A stretch of DNA of 64,000 nucleotides from Crocinitomicaceae bacterium (GCA_024643725.1 JAHEMJ010000006.1:16601-80600); one strand, 5' to 3'. Shown: positions 42,059-51,957, counted from the first letter of the stretch. The notes: generated by a model from the letters alone, not told the origin. Program-made: numbers and translations.

Positions 42059-42652
42059 TTAGTTGATGGTCATCAATTTCGGTGATTTGAATAGTTGATC
42101 TGGAGAAACCATTGGCTCATCATAAGGAATGTCATTTCCATAGCGTTGCTTCATGACTTTCCGCACAAGTGGACCATCGATGTTAAAGTCTCTCAACGGC
42201 AATGGCGTGGTTAACTTGATTTGACACGCATTCAAATAACATTTGTAAACGAGCTCTGAACAATACATTTCTTTGTCCGACCAATGAAAGACACCATCGT
42301 AATTTTTTCCAAATTGAGCCACGGCATATTTCTTCATAGCAGCAATTTCTATCATTCCTAATATGGTCGTATCCTTGAGTCGTTTAACCACATACATTTC
42401 ATTTACGCCACTTTCAATCCAATCGTCTAGTGTTCGTTTTCCAACCGGCTGAACGGCTTCATACACATAAGGCACACCATTTTCATAAAAGATGATTCCA
42501 CAATGTGAATAAGGTGAGTTTGTCGCCTCCTCAATCGCTGCACTTTGTTGGGAATAAGAAGATTGAAAAATAAGGTCTCCATCCTTGAATTTCTGTCCAA
42601 AACCATGAAAAGACAGCAACAATAAAACTAGGAGGGAAGTGAGGATTTTCAT
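42059..42652 (-). CDS. YiiX/YebB-like NlpC/P60 superfamily cysteine hydrolase
   Basis: ATG 42652 gives a normal signal peptide (MKILTSLLVLLLLSFHGFGQ); the longer frame would overlap the upstream gene. 197 residues. Permuted papain-fold residues: SPYSHCGIIF (His) and EMYCSELVYKCY (Cys). Family members cut amide bonds in peptidoglycan or lipids, and the exact substrate is not known. It follows the large membrane protein gene by 7 bp. Confidence 0.82.
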   Translation of the reverse strand: MKILTSLLVLLLLSFHGFGQKFKDGDLIFQSSYSQQSAAIEEATNSPYSHCGIIFYENGVPYVYEAVQPVGKRTLDDWIESGVNEMYVVKRLKDTTILGMIEIAAMKKYAVAQFGKNYDGVFHWSDKEMYCSELVYKCYLNACQIKLTTPLPLRDFNIDGPLVRKVMKQRYGNDIPYDEPMVSPDQLFKSPKLMTIN

Positions 42653-42659
42653 GACCTGA

Positions 42660-44738
42660 TTAATAAGATCCATAATACCGTCTGAGGAACCATTCTCCAG
42701 CAAGCATCAAAAACAACAAGGAAAAAATCAAAAGGTAATCCATCAAATCATCAAAGGTGTGATCTTCATAGCTAACGATGGCAATGTCCTTTCGCTTGGC
42801 TAAATCTTGCAATAGTTTTCGATAGTTTGCGAAGGAATAGAAAGCTCCATTCGACTGTTTGGAAAGTTGTTTCAAGGTACCGTGGTTTGCGAAGGACTCC
42901 AATTTTTCCAATTGAATTTCCTCGACAATGAATACACCAGACTTCATGTATTTCTTTCCGTTGTACGTTGTGCTTGCTTTCCAACTGTATTTCCCCGGAC
43001 TCAATTTTCCTTGATTTAATTTATAGACACTTCCAGCAACGGCGAATTGAGAACGGTATTGTTTTCCTTTTTCACTCGTGAGGATAAAGTCGATTTTTGG
43101 CTGTGTAATTGGCTCCATGGATGCATTGTAAAACGAAGCGGTCACGACTAATTCCTCTTCACTCGTAATGCGTTTCGGCAATTGTACGCGCAAGCCCATC
43201 CCTTGGTTTTTAACCATCAAATAATTGGCTATTTTTCCAATTAGCTCATTGAATACATCGTGGTTTTGATGACGAATGTAGTCGTTCAAACGCCAACGCC
43301 AAATTCCTTCACCGTAAATCACTCCGTTTTTCACCTTACTTCCCTGTGTAAAGAACACCAATGGATCATTCTTTTTAATTTGTCCAACGCGTTGATACAG
43401 CAAAACTTCCGCCGTTTGATCCGCTTTCATTCCTCCAAACCGTGTGGTGAGTGGTGGAAAAAACTCAATGGACGATTTACAGGCATCCGAAAGTTCAAAG
43501 GAATTAAACCCAGCATTAAAGGTTGGCTCCAATTCCTCTGTTTGACTAGACGCATTTGACTTCACACCAATTCCTAATTTTCCAATTTCATTGGCGTCCG
43601 TCTGTGGTCCAAGAACATACAACACAGGAATGCCTGCTTCACGCAAACGCTGGTGCATCGACGCTTCGAACTGCAATCCCGGTTCGTGCCAAATAACTAA
43701 GTCTATTTTCGAAAATGACTGATCCCAGTCCTTCAGCAACATACTTTTTACCTCGTAATTCTCATTGCGTTCTAAAACATCTTTGAAGGCACTCATGTCT
43801 GGATGCGGCGCCGCAGAAAGGATCAAAATTTTACTGCGTGAATCTATCACTTCGATGTAAAAATTTCGTTGGTTGTTTTTAAGGGAATATTCTCCGTTGA
43901 TTGTGGAAACAATTGCCGTGTAGGATTGAACGCCTACTTTTTCTGCTTTGAGCGTAAAGTTTACTTGCTTGAAATCACGTTTCTGTTTTCCGTAACTCAC
44001 GCGCTGACTAGCGACAGTTTTACCGTTTTGAACGATGCGCACATCCACGGTTTTACTGGCAGTTTTGTAGGATTCGAGATCCACTTCCACAGGAAAATCA
44101 TTGTTGAGATAAGCCAAATCATTTGCCGTGACATTCTTGATGAATTGGTCGCGTTTGGGCGTAGTATCTCCAACCGCTAAACAGAATACAGGTGTTAAGT
44201 TTAACTTTTCCGCTGCATAATTCGGATTCGATCCAACGTTGTAGTTTCCATCTGAAATCAAGGCCACTCCACCGACGTTTCGATTGTAAAATTGATTGTT
44301 GATTTCTTCAAATCCCAATTCCAAGTTCGTACTATTTTCGCGAAAATTGGCTTTTTTCGTTCCGCGAGAACTACCAATGGTCCAATTGACCAACTCAAAT
44401 TGATCACCGTATTTCTCGGTCAATTCCTTTTGGTAATTTTTCAGCGTTTGCTCAATTTTCGCACTATCCTTGAAATTCTTCATGGAAGATGAATTGTCCA
44501 CCAGCGTAATAAACACAGGCTTTTCATCTCGAAAATGCGTCGCTTCAAAGACAATCCCAAGCAACAAAACCCCGATGAGGAATAGGGATGCAAAACGTAA
44601 TCCTTTGACCAAGTTTCTTTTCCAAGCAGTTAATTCTGTCATCCAAGCAACCTTTCGGTAATAGAAGATGGTTAAACCGAAGGAAACGATGCCAATCGGA
44701 ATCAACCACCAAAATGAAAAATCAGAGAGTAAATGCAT
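42660..44738 (-). CDS. Large membrane protein with a VWA-like domain (BatA/DUF58-type envelope protein)
   Basis: The start was set at ATG 44738 because the longer frame to 44912 runs into the thiolase gene. 692 residues: two N-terminal membrane helices, then a VWA-like domain with FITLVDNSSSMKNF (D-x-S-x-S metal site), a series of immunoglobulin-like beta domains, and a C-terminal helix followed by a basic tail (RRYYGSY). Its likeness is to membrane proteins of the aerotolerance (Bat) type with the MIDAS motif. Role unknown; probably envelope stress or stability. It leads the yiiX-elaA-pepO unit. Confidence 0.7.
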   Translation of the reverse strand: MHLLSDFSFWWLIPIGIVSFGLTIFYYRKVAWMTELTAWKRNLVKGLRFASLFLIGVLLLGIVFEATHFRDEKPVFITLVDNSSSMKNFKDSAKIEQTLKNYQKELTEKYGDQFELVNWTIGSSRGTKKANFRENSTNLELGFEEINNQFYNRNVGGVALISDGNYNVGSNPNYAAEKLNLTPVFCLAVGDTTPKRDQFIKNVTANDLAYLNNDFPVEVDLESYKTASKTVDVRIVQNGKTVASQRVSYGKQKRDFKQVNFTLKAEKVGVQSYTAIVSTINGEYSLKNNQRNFYIEVIDSRSKILILSAAPHPDMSAFKDVLERNENYEVKSMLLKDWDQSFSKIDLVIWHEPGLQFEASMHQRLREAGIPVLYVLGPQTDANEIGKLGIGVKSNASSQTEELEPTFNAGFNSFELSDACKSSIEFFPPLTTRFGGMKADQTAEVLLYQRVGQIKKNDPLVFFTQGSKVKNGVIYGEGIWRWRLNDYIRHQNHDVFNELIGKIANYLMVKNQGMGLRVQLPKRITSEEELVVTASFYNASMEPITQPKIDFILTSEKGKQYRSQFAVAGSVYKLNQGKLSPGKYSWKASTTYNGKKYMKSGVFIVEEIQLEKLESFANHGTLKQLSKQSNGAFYSFANYRKLLQDLAKRKDIAIVSYEDHTFDDLMDYLLIFSLLFLMLAGEWFLRRYYGSY

Positions 44739-44839
44739 GGCTTCAAAAATAAGGACAATTCCGTAATTGTGATGATTTCTTTGATGGATAAATCGATTTA
44801 AAAAAGGATTCCGTAAATTCGTGCAAATTTTACAAGCAT

Positions 44840-46018
44840 ATGTCAAAAACAGTTTACATCGTTGCAGCTGCAAGAACGCCCATGGGAGCATTTTTGGGTG
44901 GATTATCGACAATCCCAGCGACGCAATTAGGTTCCGTTGCCATTAAAGGCGCGTTAGAAAAAGGAAAGATTGATGCTACCATCATTGATGAAGTATTCAT
45001 GGGAAATGTACTACAAGCTGGAGTTGGACAAGCGCCTGCTCGTCAAGCTGCGTTAGGTGCAGGACTTGGGAAAAATGTACCATGTACAACCGTGAACAAA
45101 GTATGTGCTTCAGGAATGAAAGCAATTATGTTGGGTGCACAAACGATTCTTGCTGGTGACAACCACGTGGTTGTGGCAGGTGGAATGGAAAACATGTCCC
45201 AAGTTCCTCATTACCTTGATGGTCGTAATGGTGTAAAATTCGGAAACATTTCCATGTTAGATGGAATCACGAAAGATGGTTTACTAGACGTCTATTCAAA
45301 AGTTCCGATGGGAAATTGTGCAGAATTGTGCGCAAAAGAACACAACATCACTCGTGAGGAACAAGATCAATTTGCGATTGACTCATACACCAAAGCTGCT
45401 TCAGCATGGAGCAACGGTAAATTCAATGACGAAATCGTTCCGGTAGCGGTTCCTCAACGAAAAGGAGATCCAATCATGGTTTCCGAGGACGAAGAATATA
45501 AAAATGTTTTTTTAGATAAAATCCCTGGATTGCGTCCAGCTTTCGATAAAGAAGGAACCATCACAGCAGCGAATGCATCTACATTGAATGATGGTGCATC
45601 TGCTTTGGTGTTGGCATCTGAAGAGGCAGTAGCAAAATACGGTTTGACGCCTATCGCGAAAATCGTGAGCTACGCGGATGCTGCTCAAGAACCTGAGTGG
45701 TTTACGACTGCACCTTCTTTAGCCATTCCAAAAGCACTAGAAAAAGCAAACATGACGATTGCAGATGTTGACTTCTGGGAATTGAATGAAGCATTTGCGG
45801 TGGTTGGAATTGCAAATACAAAAATCTTGGGAATCGATCCTGCGAAAGTAGACGTAAATGGTGGTGCTGTTGCACTAGGACACCCACTTGGGAATTCAGG
45901 TTCACGTGTAATTGTTACCTTGATTCATGTATTGAAACAAAACAACGCAAAAATTGGTGGTGCAGGTATTTGTAACGGTGGAGGCGGTGCTTCTGCGATG
46001 ATTATTGAAAATATCTAA
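44840..46018 (+). CDS. Acetyl-CoA C-acetyltransferase (thiolase)
   Basis: It encodes 392 residues. The active-site Cys 89 lies in TTVNKVCASGMKAIML, the catalytic His in GGAVALGHPLGNSGSR, and the second Cys in GICNGGGGASAM. It joins or splits acetyl-CoA units (beta-ketothiolase, type II). A strong terminator follows. It is transcribed away from the VWA-type gene; TAAATTCG near 44809 is a weak promoter candidate. Confidence 0.93.
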   Translation: MSKTVYIVAAARTPMGAFLGGLSTIPATQLGSVAIKGALEKGKIDATIIDEVFMGNVLQAGVGQAPARQAALGAGLGKNVPCTTVNKVCASGMKAIMLGAQTILAGDNHVVVAGGMENMSQVPHYLDGRNGVKFGNISMLDGITKDGLLDVYSKVPMGNCAELCAKEHNITREEQDQFAIDSYTKAASAWSNGKFNDEIVPVAVPQRKGDPIMVSEDEEYKNVFLDKIPGLRPAFDKEGTITAANASTLNDGASALVLASEEAVAKYGLTPIAKIVSYADAAQEPEWFTTAPSLAIPKALEKANMTIADVDFWELNEAFAVVGIANTKILGIDPAKVDVNGGAVALGHPLGNSGSRVIVTLIHVLKQNNAKIGGAGICNGGGGASAMIIENI

Positions 46019-46044
46019 GCTGTTACCGTTTTATAGACGATACG

Positions 46045-46070
46045 AAAAGCAGGATTTTGTCCTGCTTTTT
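46045..46070 (+). terminator. Intrinsic terminator of the thiolase gene
   Basis: AAAAGCAGGA (46045-46054) pairs with TCCTGCTTTT (46060-46069) around TTTTG and is followed by more T. It lies 27 bp after the thiolase stop and ahead of the GH92 gene. Confidence 0.9.
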
Positions 46071-46090
46071 TGTTTTTGTACTTTTATTCC

Positions 46091-48382
46091 ATGAGAAAAT
46101 TACTTTCCATCTTTCTGGTTTTTCCAGGACTACTTGTCGCTCAGAAACAAGCACTGACAACTTTTGTGAATCCGTTTATTGGAACACAAAACGCCGGGCA
46201 CACCTATCCAGGGGCGACGGTTCCTTTTGGATCCGTTCAGTTAAGTCCAGATACCGATACCATTCCCATGTTGGTGAACGGACAATATCAAAAGGATGTC
46301 TATCGCTATTGCGCTGGATATCAATACGAAGATTCGACAATTGTGGGATTCTCTCACACGCATTTTAGCGGAACAGGACATTCTGACCTTGGGGATATTT
46401 TAATCATGCCTTCAAATGGAGCTATTCAGTGGAATCCTGGAACGGAAAGTCATCCTGAAAAGGGGTATCGTTCGACGTTTCAACATGTAAACGAACATGC
46501 AACACCTGGACTTTACTCGGTTTTCTTAGATGAACCAAAAGTCCAAGTGAAATTAACCACTACTGACCGTGTCGGGATTCATAAGTATCAGTTTTCAACA
46601 TCGAAGGACAATCACGTCATGCTGGACCTAACGCATGGCATTTACAATTACTCCGATAAAAATGTGTGGTGCTTTGTCCGCATGGAAAATGACACCCTGT
46701 TGACTGGATATCGTCAAACCAATGGTTGGGGACGAACCAGGACCGTTTATTTTGCGATTTCCTTTTCAAAACCTGTAAAAAACTACGGGTTTAAAAATGT
46801 AAAACCGAGTTCCTACAATGGATTCTGGCGAATATTTGACGTGGAAAACAATTTCCCAGAAGCGGCAGGAGAAGGATTAAAAGCGGCTTTTTCCTTTGGT
46901 AATGAATCAATGGTCATGATCAAAGTGGCGCTTTCACCTGTCAGTATCGATGGTGCTTTATTGAATTTAAAAAGTGAATGTCCGCATTGGAACTTCGATG
47001 CATATGCAAAAGATGCCGAATCTCGTTGGAATGAAGCGTTAAACATGATTCAAGCAGATTTTATCACACCAGAAGAAAAAACAACTTTTTACACTTCCTT
47101 GTACCACACCTTATTGGGTCCAACGTTGTATATGGATGTCGACGGGCAATATAAAGGCTTGGATCAGCGCATTCATCGTGCGGATGGATTTACAAATTAT
47201 ACGACATTTTCCTTGTGGGACACGTACCGTGCACAGCATCCATTTCTCAATTTGATGGTTCCAAAAACGAATGCCGATATGATTCAATCCATGTTGGCGC
47301 ATTACGACCAGAGTGTCCATCACATGCTGCCTGTATGGTCGCACTACGCGAATGAAAATTGGTGCATGATTGGATATCATAGCGTTTCAGTGATTGCAGA
47401 TGCCATGGTCAAAAACAATCCAGGCTTCGACTATAAACGAGCATTTGAAGCTTCGGTGACGACATCGAACCAACGACAATATCAAGGAATAGCAGCGTAT
47501 TTGGACTACCATTATGTCCCGGAAAATTTGAGTGGAAATTCCGTTTCCAAAACCTTGGAATACGCTTATGACGATTGGTGTATTGCGCAGATGTCCAACA
47601 AACTCGGACTCGATACCTTTTCGCAAATCTATGTAAAACGAGCACAATCGTTCGAACAACAATTCGATCCAAAAATCGGATTTATGCGTCCACGCTTATC
47701 CGATGGCTCCTTCAAAAAGGAGTTCGATGTGTTGAGCACGCATGGACAAGGTTTCATCGAAGGAAACGCTTGGAATTATTCCTTGTACGTTCCTCAAGAC
47801 CCGAAACGATTAATGGAAATGATGGGTGGAGAAAAGCGTTTTATTGAACACCTCGATTCCTTATTTACGATGTCACTTCCGGATAAGTACTTTGCGGAAA
47901 CGGAGGACATCATGCGGGATGGCATTATTGGGAATTACGTGCATGGAAATGAACCTTCGCATCACGTTCCATATTTGTACAATTACACCAGTCAACCTTG
48001 GAAAACACAGTCGTGTACACGCATGATTCTGCCGAAGCAATACAAAGCAAAACCGGATGGGCTAGGAGGAAACGATGATTGCGGACAAATGAGCGCTTGG
48101 TATGTGTTTAGTTCACTTGGCTTTTATCCAGTTGCGCCTGGCTCCCCAAATTATGCCTTAACAAGTCCAAGCGTGACACATGCGATTTTACATTTCGCCG
48201 ACGGAAAACAATTGGAAATCAAGACAAAGAAACAATCGGCTCAAAACGTTTACATTCAATCGGTCACTTTAAATGGCGTCCCATTGGAATTACCTCAAAT
48301 AACACATTCCCAAATTACGGGTGGTGGAATTTTAGAAATTACCTTGGGTCCAAAGCCAAATAAGACCTTATTTCGTCCGTAA
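46091..48382 (+). CDS. GH92 alpha-mannosidase, exported
   Basis: ATG 46091 gives a signal peptide (MRKLLSIFLVFPGLLVAQ) and 763 residues; the TTG 46070 upstream is discounted. GH92 motifs: FVNPFIGTQNAGHTYPGATV, PFGSVQLSPDTD, GFSHTHFSGTGHSDLGDI, TFSLWDTYRAQHPFLNL, and GLGGNDDCGQMSAWYVFSSL. GH92 enzymes trim alpha-mannosides from N-glycans, using calcium. No SusC/SusD pair or sugar sensor is near, so it stands alone. TACTTTTA (46079-46086) is a -7-like box. Confidence 0.92.
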   Translation: MRKLLSIFLVFPGLLVAQKQALTTFVNPFIGTQNAGHTYPGATVPFGSVQLSPDTDTIPMLVNGQYQKDVYRYCAGYQYEDSTIVGFSHTHFSGTGHSDLGDILIMPSNGAIQWNPGTESHPEKGYRSTFQHVNEHATPGLYSVFLDEPKVQVKLTTTDRVGIHKYQFSTSKDNHVMLDLTHGIYNYSDKNVWCFVRMENDTLLTGYRQTNGWGRTRTVYFAISFSKPVKNYGFKNVKPSSYNGFWRIFDVENNFPEAAGEGLKAAFSFGNESMVMIKVALSPVSIDGALLNLKSECPHWNFDAYAKDAESRWNEALNMIQADFITPEEKTTFYTSLYHTLLGPTLYMDVDGQYKGLDQRIHRADGFTNYTTFSLWDTYRAQHPFLNLMVPKTNADMIQSMLAHYDQSVHHMLPVWSHYANENWCMIGYHSVSVIADAMVKNNPGFDYKRAFEASVTTSNQRQYQGIAAYLDYHYVPENLSGNSVSKTLEYAYDDWCIAQMSNKLGLDTFSQIYVKRAQSFEQQFDPKIGFMRPRLSDGSFKKEFDVLSTHGQGFIEGNAWNYSLYVPQDPKRLMEMMGGEKRFIEHLDSLFTMSLPDKYFAETEDIMRDGIIGNYVHGNEPSHHVPYLYNYTSQPWKTQSCTRMILPKQYKAKPDGLGGNDDCGQMSAWYVFSSLGFYPVAPGSPNYALTSPSVTHAILHFADGKQLEIKTKKQSAQNVYIQSVTLNGVPLELPQITHSQITGGGILEITLGPKPNKTLFRP

Positions 48383-48430
48383 ATTTTTATACGTGCATGA
48401 ACTTTTCACCCCAAAATGTGTTAAGAAAAC

Positions 48431-48886
48431 ATGTATCAACTCAAATCCACCCAATTTATTCCTGCGAGTTTAGAAACTTGCTGGGATTACTTTTCCTCTC
48501 CGAATAATTTAAAGGAAATTACGCCTAATAACATGGGCTTCATCATCAAAACGGATCTTCCTGGTAAGATGTATGAAGGCATGATGATTGAATACATTGT
48601 CACGCCGTTGTTAGGAATTCCCATGAATTGGATTACGGAAATTAAAGCCGTGAAAGAAGGTGTCTTCTTCATTGATGAGCAGCGCAAAGGCCCATACAAA
48701 ATTTGGCACCATGAACATCACTTCAAAGCGGTTGAAGGCGGTGTGGAAATGACCGATATCGTTAGTTACGAGGTGCCTTTTGGTATTTTGGGAAAGCTAG
48801 TACATCCGTTCATTGTTCGTCCAAAATTGGAGCATATTTTCAATTATCGGACTCAAAAAATAAACGAAATCTTTCCCTCAAAGTAA
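48431..48886 (+). CDS. SRPBCC family (START-like) ligand-binding protein
   Basis: It encodes 151 residues without a signal peptide. Pattern LKSTQFIPASLETCWDYFSS at the start, then PNNLKEITP and FKAVEGGVEMTDIVSYEVPF, as in SRPBCC polyketide-cyclase/dehydrase-like proteins; the end carries a hydrophobic-cavity helix. Ligand unknown. It lies 48 bp after the GH92 gene and 36 bp before the ABC operon. Confidence 0.8.
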   Translation: MYQLKSTQFIPASLETCWDYFSSPNNLKEITPNNMGFIIKTDLPGKMYEGMMIEYIVTPLLGIPMNWITEIKAVKEGVFFIDEQRKGPYKIWHHEHHFKAVEGGVEMTDIVSYEVPFGILGKLVHPFIVRPKLEHIFNYRTQKINEIFPSK

Positions 48887-48922
48887 TTTCAAAGGCGGAC
48901 TAAAAAACCTTAATTTTAACGT

Positions 48923-49837
48923 ATGAACGAAACAGAAATCATTAAGGTTGAGCACCTCGCGAAGAACTTTGGTAGTTTTCAAGCGGTAAAAGATGTTTCC
49001 TTTACTGTCAATAGGGGAGATGTGTTTGGATTTCTTGGTCCAAATGGAGCGGGGAAGAGTACCACAATTCGTTGTATGTTATCCTTGATTCAAGCCAATC
49101 ATGGGAGCATTCAATTGTTTGGTAAAGATTTACACAAACATCGCAATGAAATCCTAGCAAGAGTTGGGAGCATCATTGAAAAACCAGATTTTTATCGGTA
49201 TTTATCCGCAGAAAAAAACCTAGAGATTTTTGCGCGCATTTCCGGCAAGGATGTTTCCAAAAAAGAAATCGCAGGCATGTTGGACTTTGTTGGCTTAAAT
49301 GGAAGAAACAAGGACAAAGTTTCCGGATTTTCTCATGGAATGAAGCAACGCTTGGGTATCGCTCAGACCTTGCTGCATCAACCCGATTTAATCGTTTTGG
49401 ACGAACCAACAACTGGCTTGGATCCGCAAGGAATTGTCGAGATACGCAACTTGATTTTACGCTTGAAAACCGAACAGAATAAAACCGTAATTCTTTCCTC
49501 CCATCAGTTGTCCGAAATTGAGTTGATTTCCAATCGCATGGTGATTATCAACAAAGGGCAATCCATCATTGAAGGGGATGTTAAAGAACTACTGAATGCA
49601 CAGGAAATGGTCGTTCAATTGGAAGTGAATGATGTTGAAAAATCCATGAAAGTCATCGAAAGTTCTTTTCCTCAAGCACTTGCGAAGAACATTAACGAGC
49701 GCATCATTGAAGTTCAATTGGAAAAACAACAAGTTCCTTCCTTGAATCAACATATGGTCCAAGCAGGAATAGAAGTTCATGCCATGGAGCCGAAACGAAA
49801 ATTAGAAGATTTTTTCATGAAAATAATCCAATCCTAA
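48923..49837 (+). CDS. ABC transporter ATP-binding protein (ABC-2 type)
   Basis: It encodes 304 residues. Walker A GPNGAGKST, signature SGFSHGMKQRLGIAQ, Walker B LIVLDEPTTGLDP, and His switch LSSHQLSE. The C-terminal ~80 residues form the usual accessory domain of ABC-2 exporters. It shares a TAATG junction with the permease gene (one-base overlap), so the two are coupled into one exporter. Confidence 0.92.
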   Translation: MNETEIIKVEHLAKNFGSFQAVKDVSFTVNRGDVFGFLGPNGAGKSTTIRCMLSLIQANHGSIQLFGKDLHKHRNEILARVGSIIEKPDFYRYLSAEKNLEIFARISGKDVSKKEIAGMLDFVGLNGRNKDKVSGFSHGMKQRLGIAQTLLHQPDLIVLDEPTTGLDPQGIVEIRNLILRLKTEQNKTVILSSHQLSEIELISNRMVIINKGQSIIEGDVKELLNAQEMVVQLEVNDVEKSMKVIESSFPQALAKNINERIIEVQLEKQQVPSLNQHMVQAGIEVHAMEPKRKLEDFFMKIIQS

Positions 49838-50679
49838 TGCTTTTAAAAAACACGTATAACGAATTTGTAAAAATTCTTGCAAAACCAAGAAGTTACTTAG
49901 GAATTGGTGCTTTGACCTTGTTGATTTCCGTCATTCTATTTGCCATGAAAGCAGATGGTAAATCCTTCATTTCTTTTGTTACGGCTTCCTTTGAACAAAC
50001 TTTATCGTTCAATGGAAATATTTTGAATGGAAACTTGATTGCATTTATCATTCTTCAAATGCTGATCGTGCACATTCCGCTTTTGGTTTCCTTGGTAACT
50101 GGCGATTTAATATCCGGAGAAGCAGCCATGGGAACGATACGTATGTTGGCGACGAAACCAATTTCTCGTACTCAAATCGTATTATCAAAGTTTATCGCCG
50201 GTGCCGTTTACACCTTGATTTTAACCATTTGGCTTGGATTCCTAGCCTTAGTGGTCGGGAAGTGGCTGTTTGGTTCAGGTGATTTAATTGTATTAAACTC
50301 TGATGGACTCGTTATTTTGAAAGAACAGGATATTCTCTGGCGTTATGGCTGCAGTTTTGCTGTCGCGTACTTGGCTTTGTTGACGATTTCCACCTTGTCC
50401 ATTTGCCTATCTGCTTTTGCCGAGAATTCCATCGGTCCGATTGTTACCACGATGTCGATCATCATCCTTTTTACCATCATTGGTTCCTTGGATGTTTCCG
50501 TGTTTGATTCCATTAAACCTTTTCTATTTACCACGCACATGGCGTCTTGGAGATCGTTTTTTGAAGATCCCGTTCCATGGTCGACCATTTGGAATTCTGT
50601 ACTGATTCTACTCGCGCATAATGTGATTTTAATCAGCATTGCTTTATATAAATTCAATAAAAAAGACATTACATCCTAA
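49837..50679 (+). CDS. ABC-2 type permease
   Basis: It encodes 280 residues with about six membrane helices: 20-37, 65-87, 110-140, 155-180, 190-220 and 250-272. The conserved GEAAMGTIRMLATKPISRTQ of ABC-2 permeases is present. It pairs with the ATPase upstream and has a TAATG junction with the next gene. Substrate unknown. Confidence 0.88.
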   Translation: MLLKNTYNEFVKILAKPRSYLGIGALTLLISVILFAMKADGKSFISFVTASFEQTLSFNGNILNGNLIAFIILQMLIVHIPLLVSLVTGDLISGEAAMGTIRMLATKPISRTQIVLSKFIAGAVYTLILTIWLGFLALVVGKWLFGSGDLIVLNSDGLVILKEQDILWRYGCSFAVAYLALLTISTLSICLSAFAENSIGPIVTTMSIIILFTIIGSLDVSVFDSIKPFLFTTHMASWRSFFEDPVPWSTIWNSVLILLAHNVILISIALYKFNKKDITS

Positions 50680-51374
50680 TGAGAACGATTTTCACACTCC
50701 TATTATTTAGCATTGGATTTCAATCCTTTGCACAAGAAGTCGATGCGGACGCGGTGCTTCAACAAGTCGTTCAGAAATTGAATAGCGTGAAGGATTATTC
50801 CGTGGAAGCGAACATCAAAGCGAATATTCCTTTGATTAAAATCATGCCGGTTACTGCATCGATCTACTTCAAACAAAAGGACAAATTCAAAGTTGTTTCC
50901 AAAGGAATTGCGATTTTACCGAAACAAGGATTTACAGATGTCAATGCTTTTTTAATGAAGAAGGGTTCGTACATGGCTGTTTCAGGTGGCGTAAAAACGA
51001 TTGACGACATCAAAACAAATTTGATTTCTGTGATTCCAACGGGAGAAACAAGTGAAATTATTTTAGCGAAATTGTGGATCGATACTAAACGAGACGTCAT
51101 CATACGTTCACAAGTGACCACACGCTCGAGCGGAACAGTTTTGGTAGATTACAGCTATGGTACAGAAGTGCAATATGGATTGCCAAATCAACTGGTGTTT
51201 ACCATTGATGTGAAAAAGTTCAAAATGCCGAAAAGTGTCGCTGCGGATTTGAACAAAACAGATAAGCAGAAGCAAAAAACGGCGGATAAGGACCAAAAAG
51301 GAACCATCACGATAAAGCTCACGAATTACAAGGTAAACAAAGGGATTAGCGATAACGTATTCAAAGAAAAATAG
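50679..51374 (+). CDS. LolA-like exported protein
   Basis: It encodes 231 residues. The signal peptide (MRTIFTLLLFSIGFQSFAQ) is followed by a beta-rich domain of the LolA/LolB superfamily: DAVLQQVVQKLNSVKDYSVE, ASIYFKQKDKFKVVSKGIAI. It could carry or sense a lipid on behalf of the ABC-2 exporter to which it is coupled. Length and fold agree with LolA-like proteins, but the exact role is inferred. Confidence 0.7.
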   Translation: MRTIFTLLLFSIGFQSFAQEVDADAVLQQVVQKLNSVKDYSVEANIKANIPLIKIMPVTASIYFKQKDKFKVVSKGIAILPKQGFTDVNAFLMKKGSYMAVSGGVKTIDDIKTNLISVIPTGETSEIILAKLWIDTKRDVIIRSQVTTRSSGTVLVDYSYGTEVQYGLPNQLVFTIDVKKFKMPKSVAADLNKTDKQKQKTADKDQKGTITIKLTNYKVNKGISDNVFKEK

Positions 51375-51597
51375 GGGGATTAGACAAAAACCTTGGAACT
51401 TGACGTCGTTTCGTATCCATTGACATTTGTTTTTCCTCCCACTTTTTGTCCAATTATCGGACTTGATGCAAAAGTTCGCAAAAAGATCAATACCTATATT
51501 TCGGGATTAGAATTGGATTGCCTTTGCAGATATCACTCCGAAAGGAACATCCCTTGCATCAAAGACAAGTATTTATTTTAGGAATTGAAAAAAAAAA

Positions 51598-51948
51598 TCA
51601 AATTGCTTCTTCATCCACTTGCAGGATGTGTAACAAACGATGAACAATTGGAGAGAAGAACACCGCAGTGCACGTTAGAAACGCTACACCACTATACAAG
51701 GCATAAAAACTAGAAAACAATTTGGCTGCGTCTGTGTCTAAAGGAATGACAGGACCCATTCCAGTTAAGATCATACATGCCATGTGAAAAGCATCTACCC
51801 ATGAAGGCGCACCGAAATACTTATATCCAAGGGTTCCAATTCCGACAGAAAAAACGATTAGCACAAACGCAAAAAGCATGTACCGAATCACACGCTTTAC
51901 AAAAACGTTGACATCAGCTACTTTTTGTTTTTTATGCTCAAATTTCAT
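51598..51948 (-). CDS. Two-helix channel-like protein with altered selectivity filter
   Basis: It encodes 116 residues: helix 1 (about 20-42), a re-entrant segment WVDAFHMACMIL, then TGMGPV (62-67), helix 2 (about 77-100) and a short tail. The layout helix-pore-helix fits the two-helix ion-channel family, where the potassium filter is T-V-G-Y-G. Here the filter place reads T-G-M-G-P, so it may not select potassium. It is the last gene of the TPR-ribH-glmM unit (9 bp gap). Confidence 0.65.
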   Translation of the reverse strand: MKFEHKKQKVADVNVFVKRVIRYMLFAFVLIVFSVGIGTLGYKYFGAPSWVDAFHMACMILTGMGPVIPLDTDAAKLFSSFYALYSGVAFLTCTAVFFSPIVHRLLHILQVDEEAI

Positions 51949-51957
51949 TTTACAGAA

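Noticed and set aside
42653..42703. 17-codon extension of the YiiX-like gene
   Set aside because: It overlaps the upstream gene and would spoil a clean signal peptide starting at ATG 42652.
44739..44912. 58-codon N-terminal extension of the VWA-type membrane protein
   Set aside because: It would overlap the start of the thiolase gene, and the inner ATG 44738 begins directly at a membrane helix.
51393..51581. 62-codon + strand frame between the LolA-like gene and the channel-like gene
   Set aside because: No signal, family, promoter or RBS, and coding character is weak; listed nowhere as a gene.
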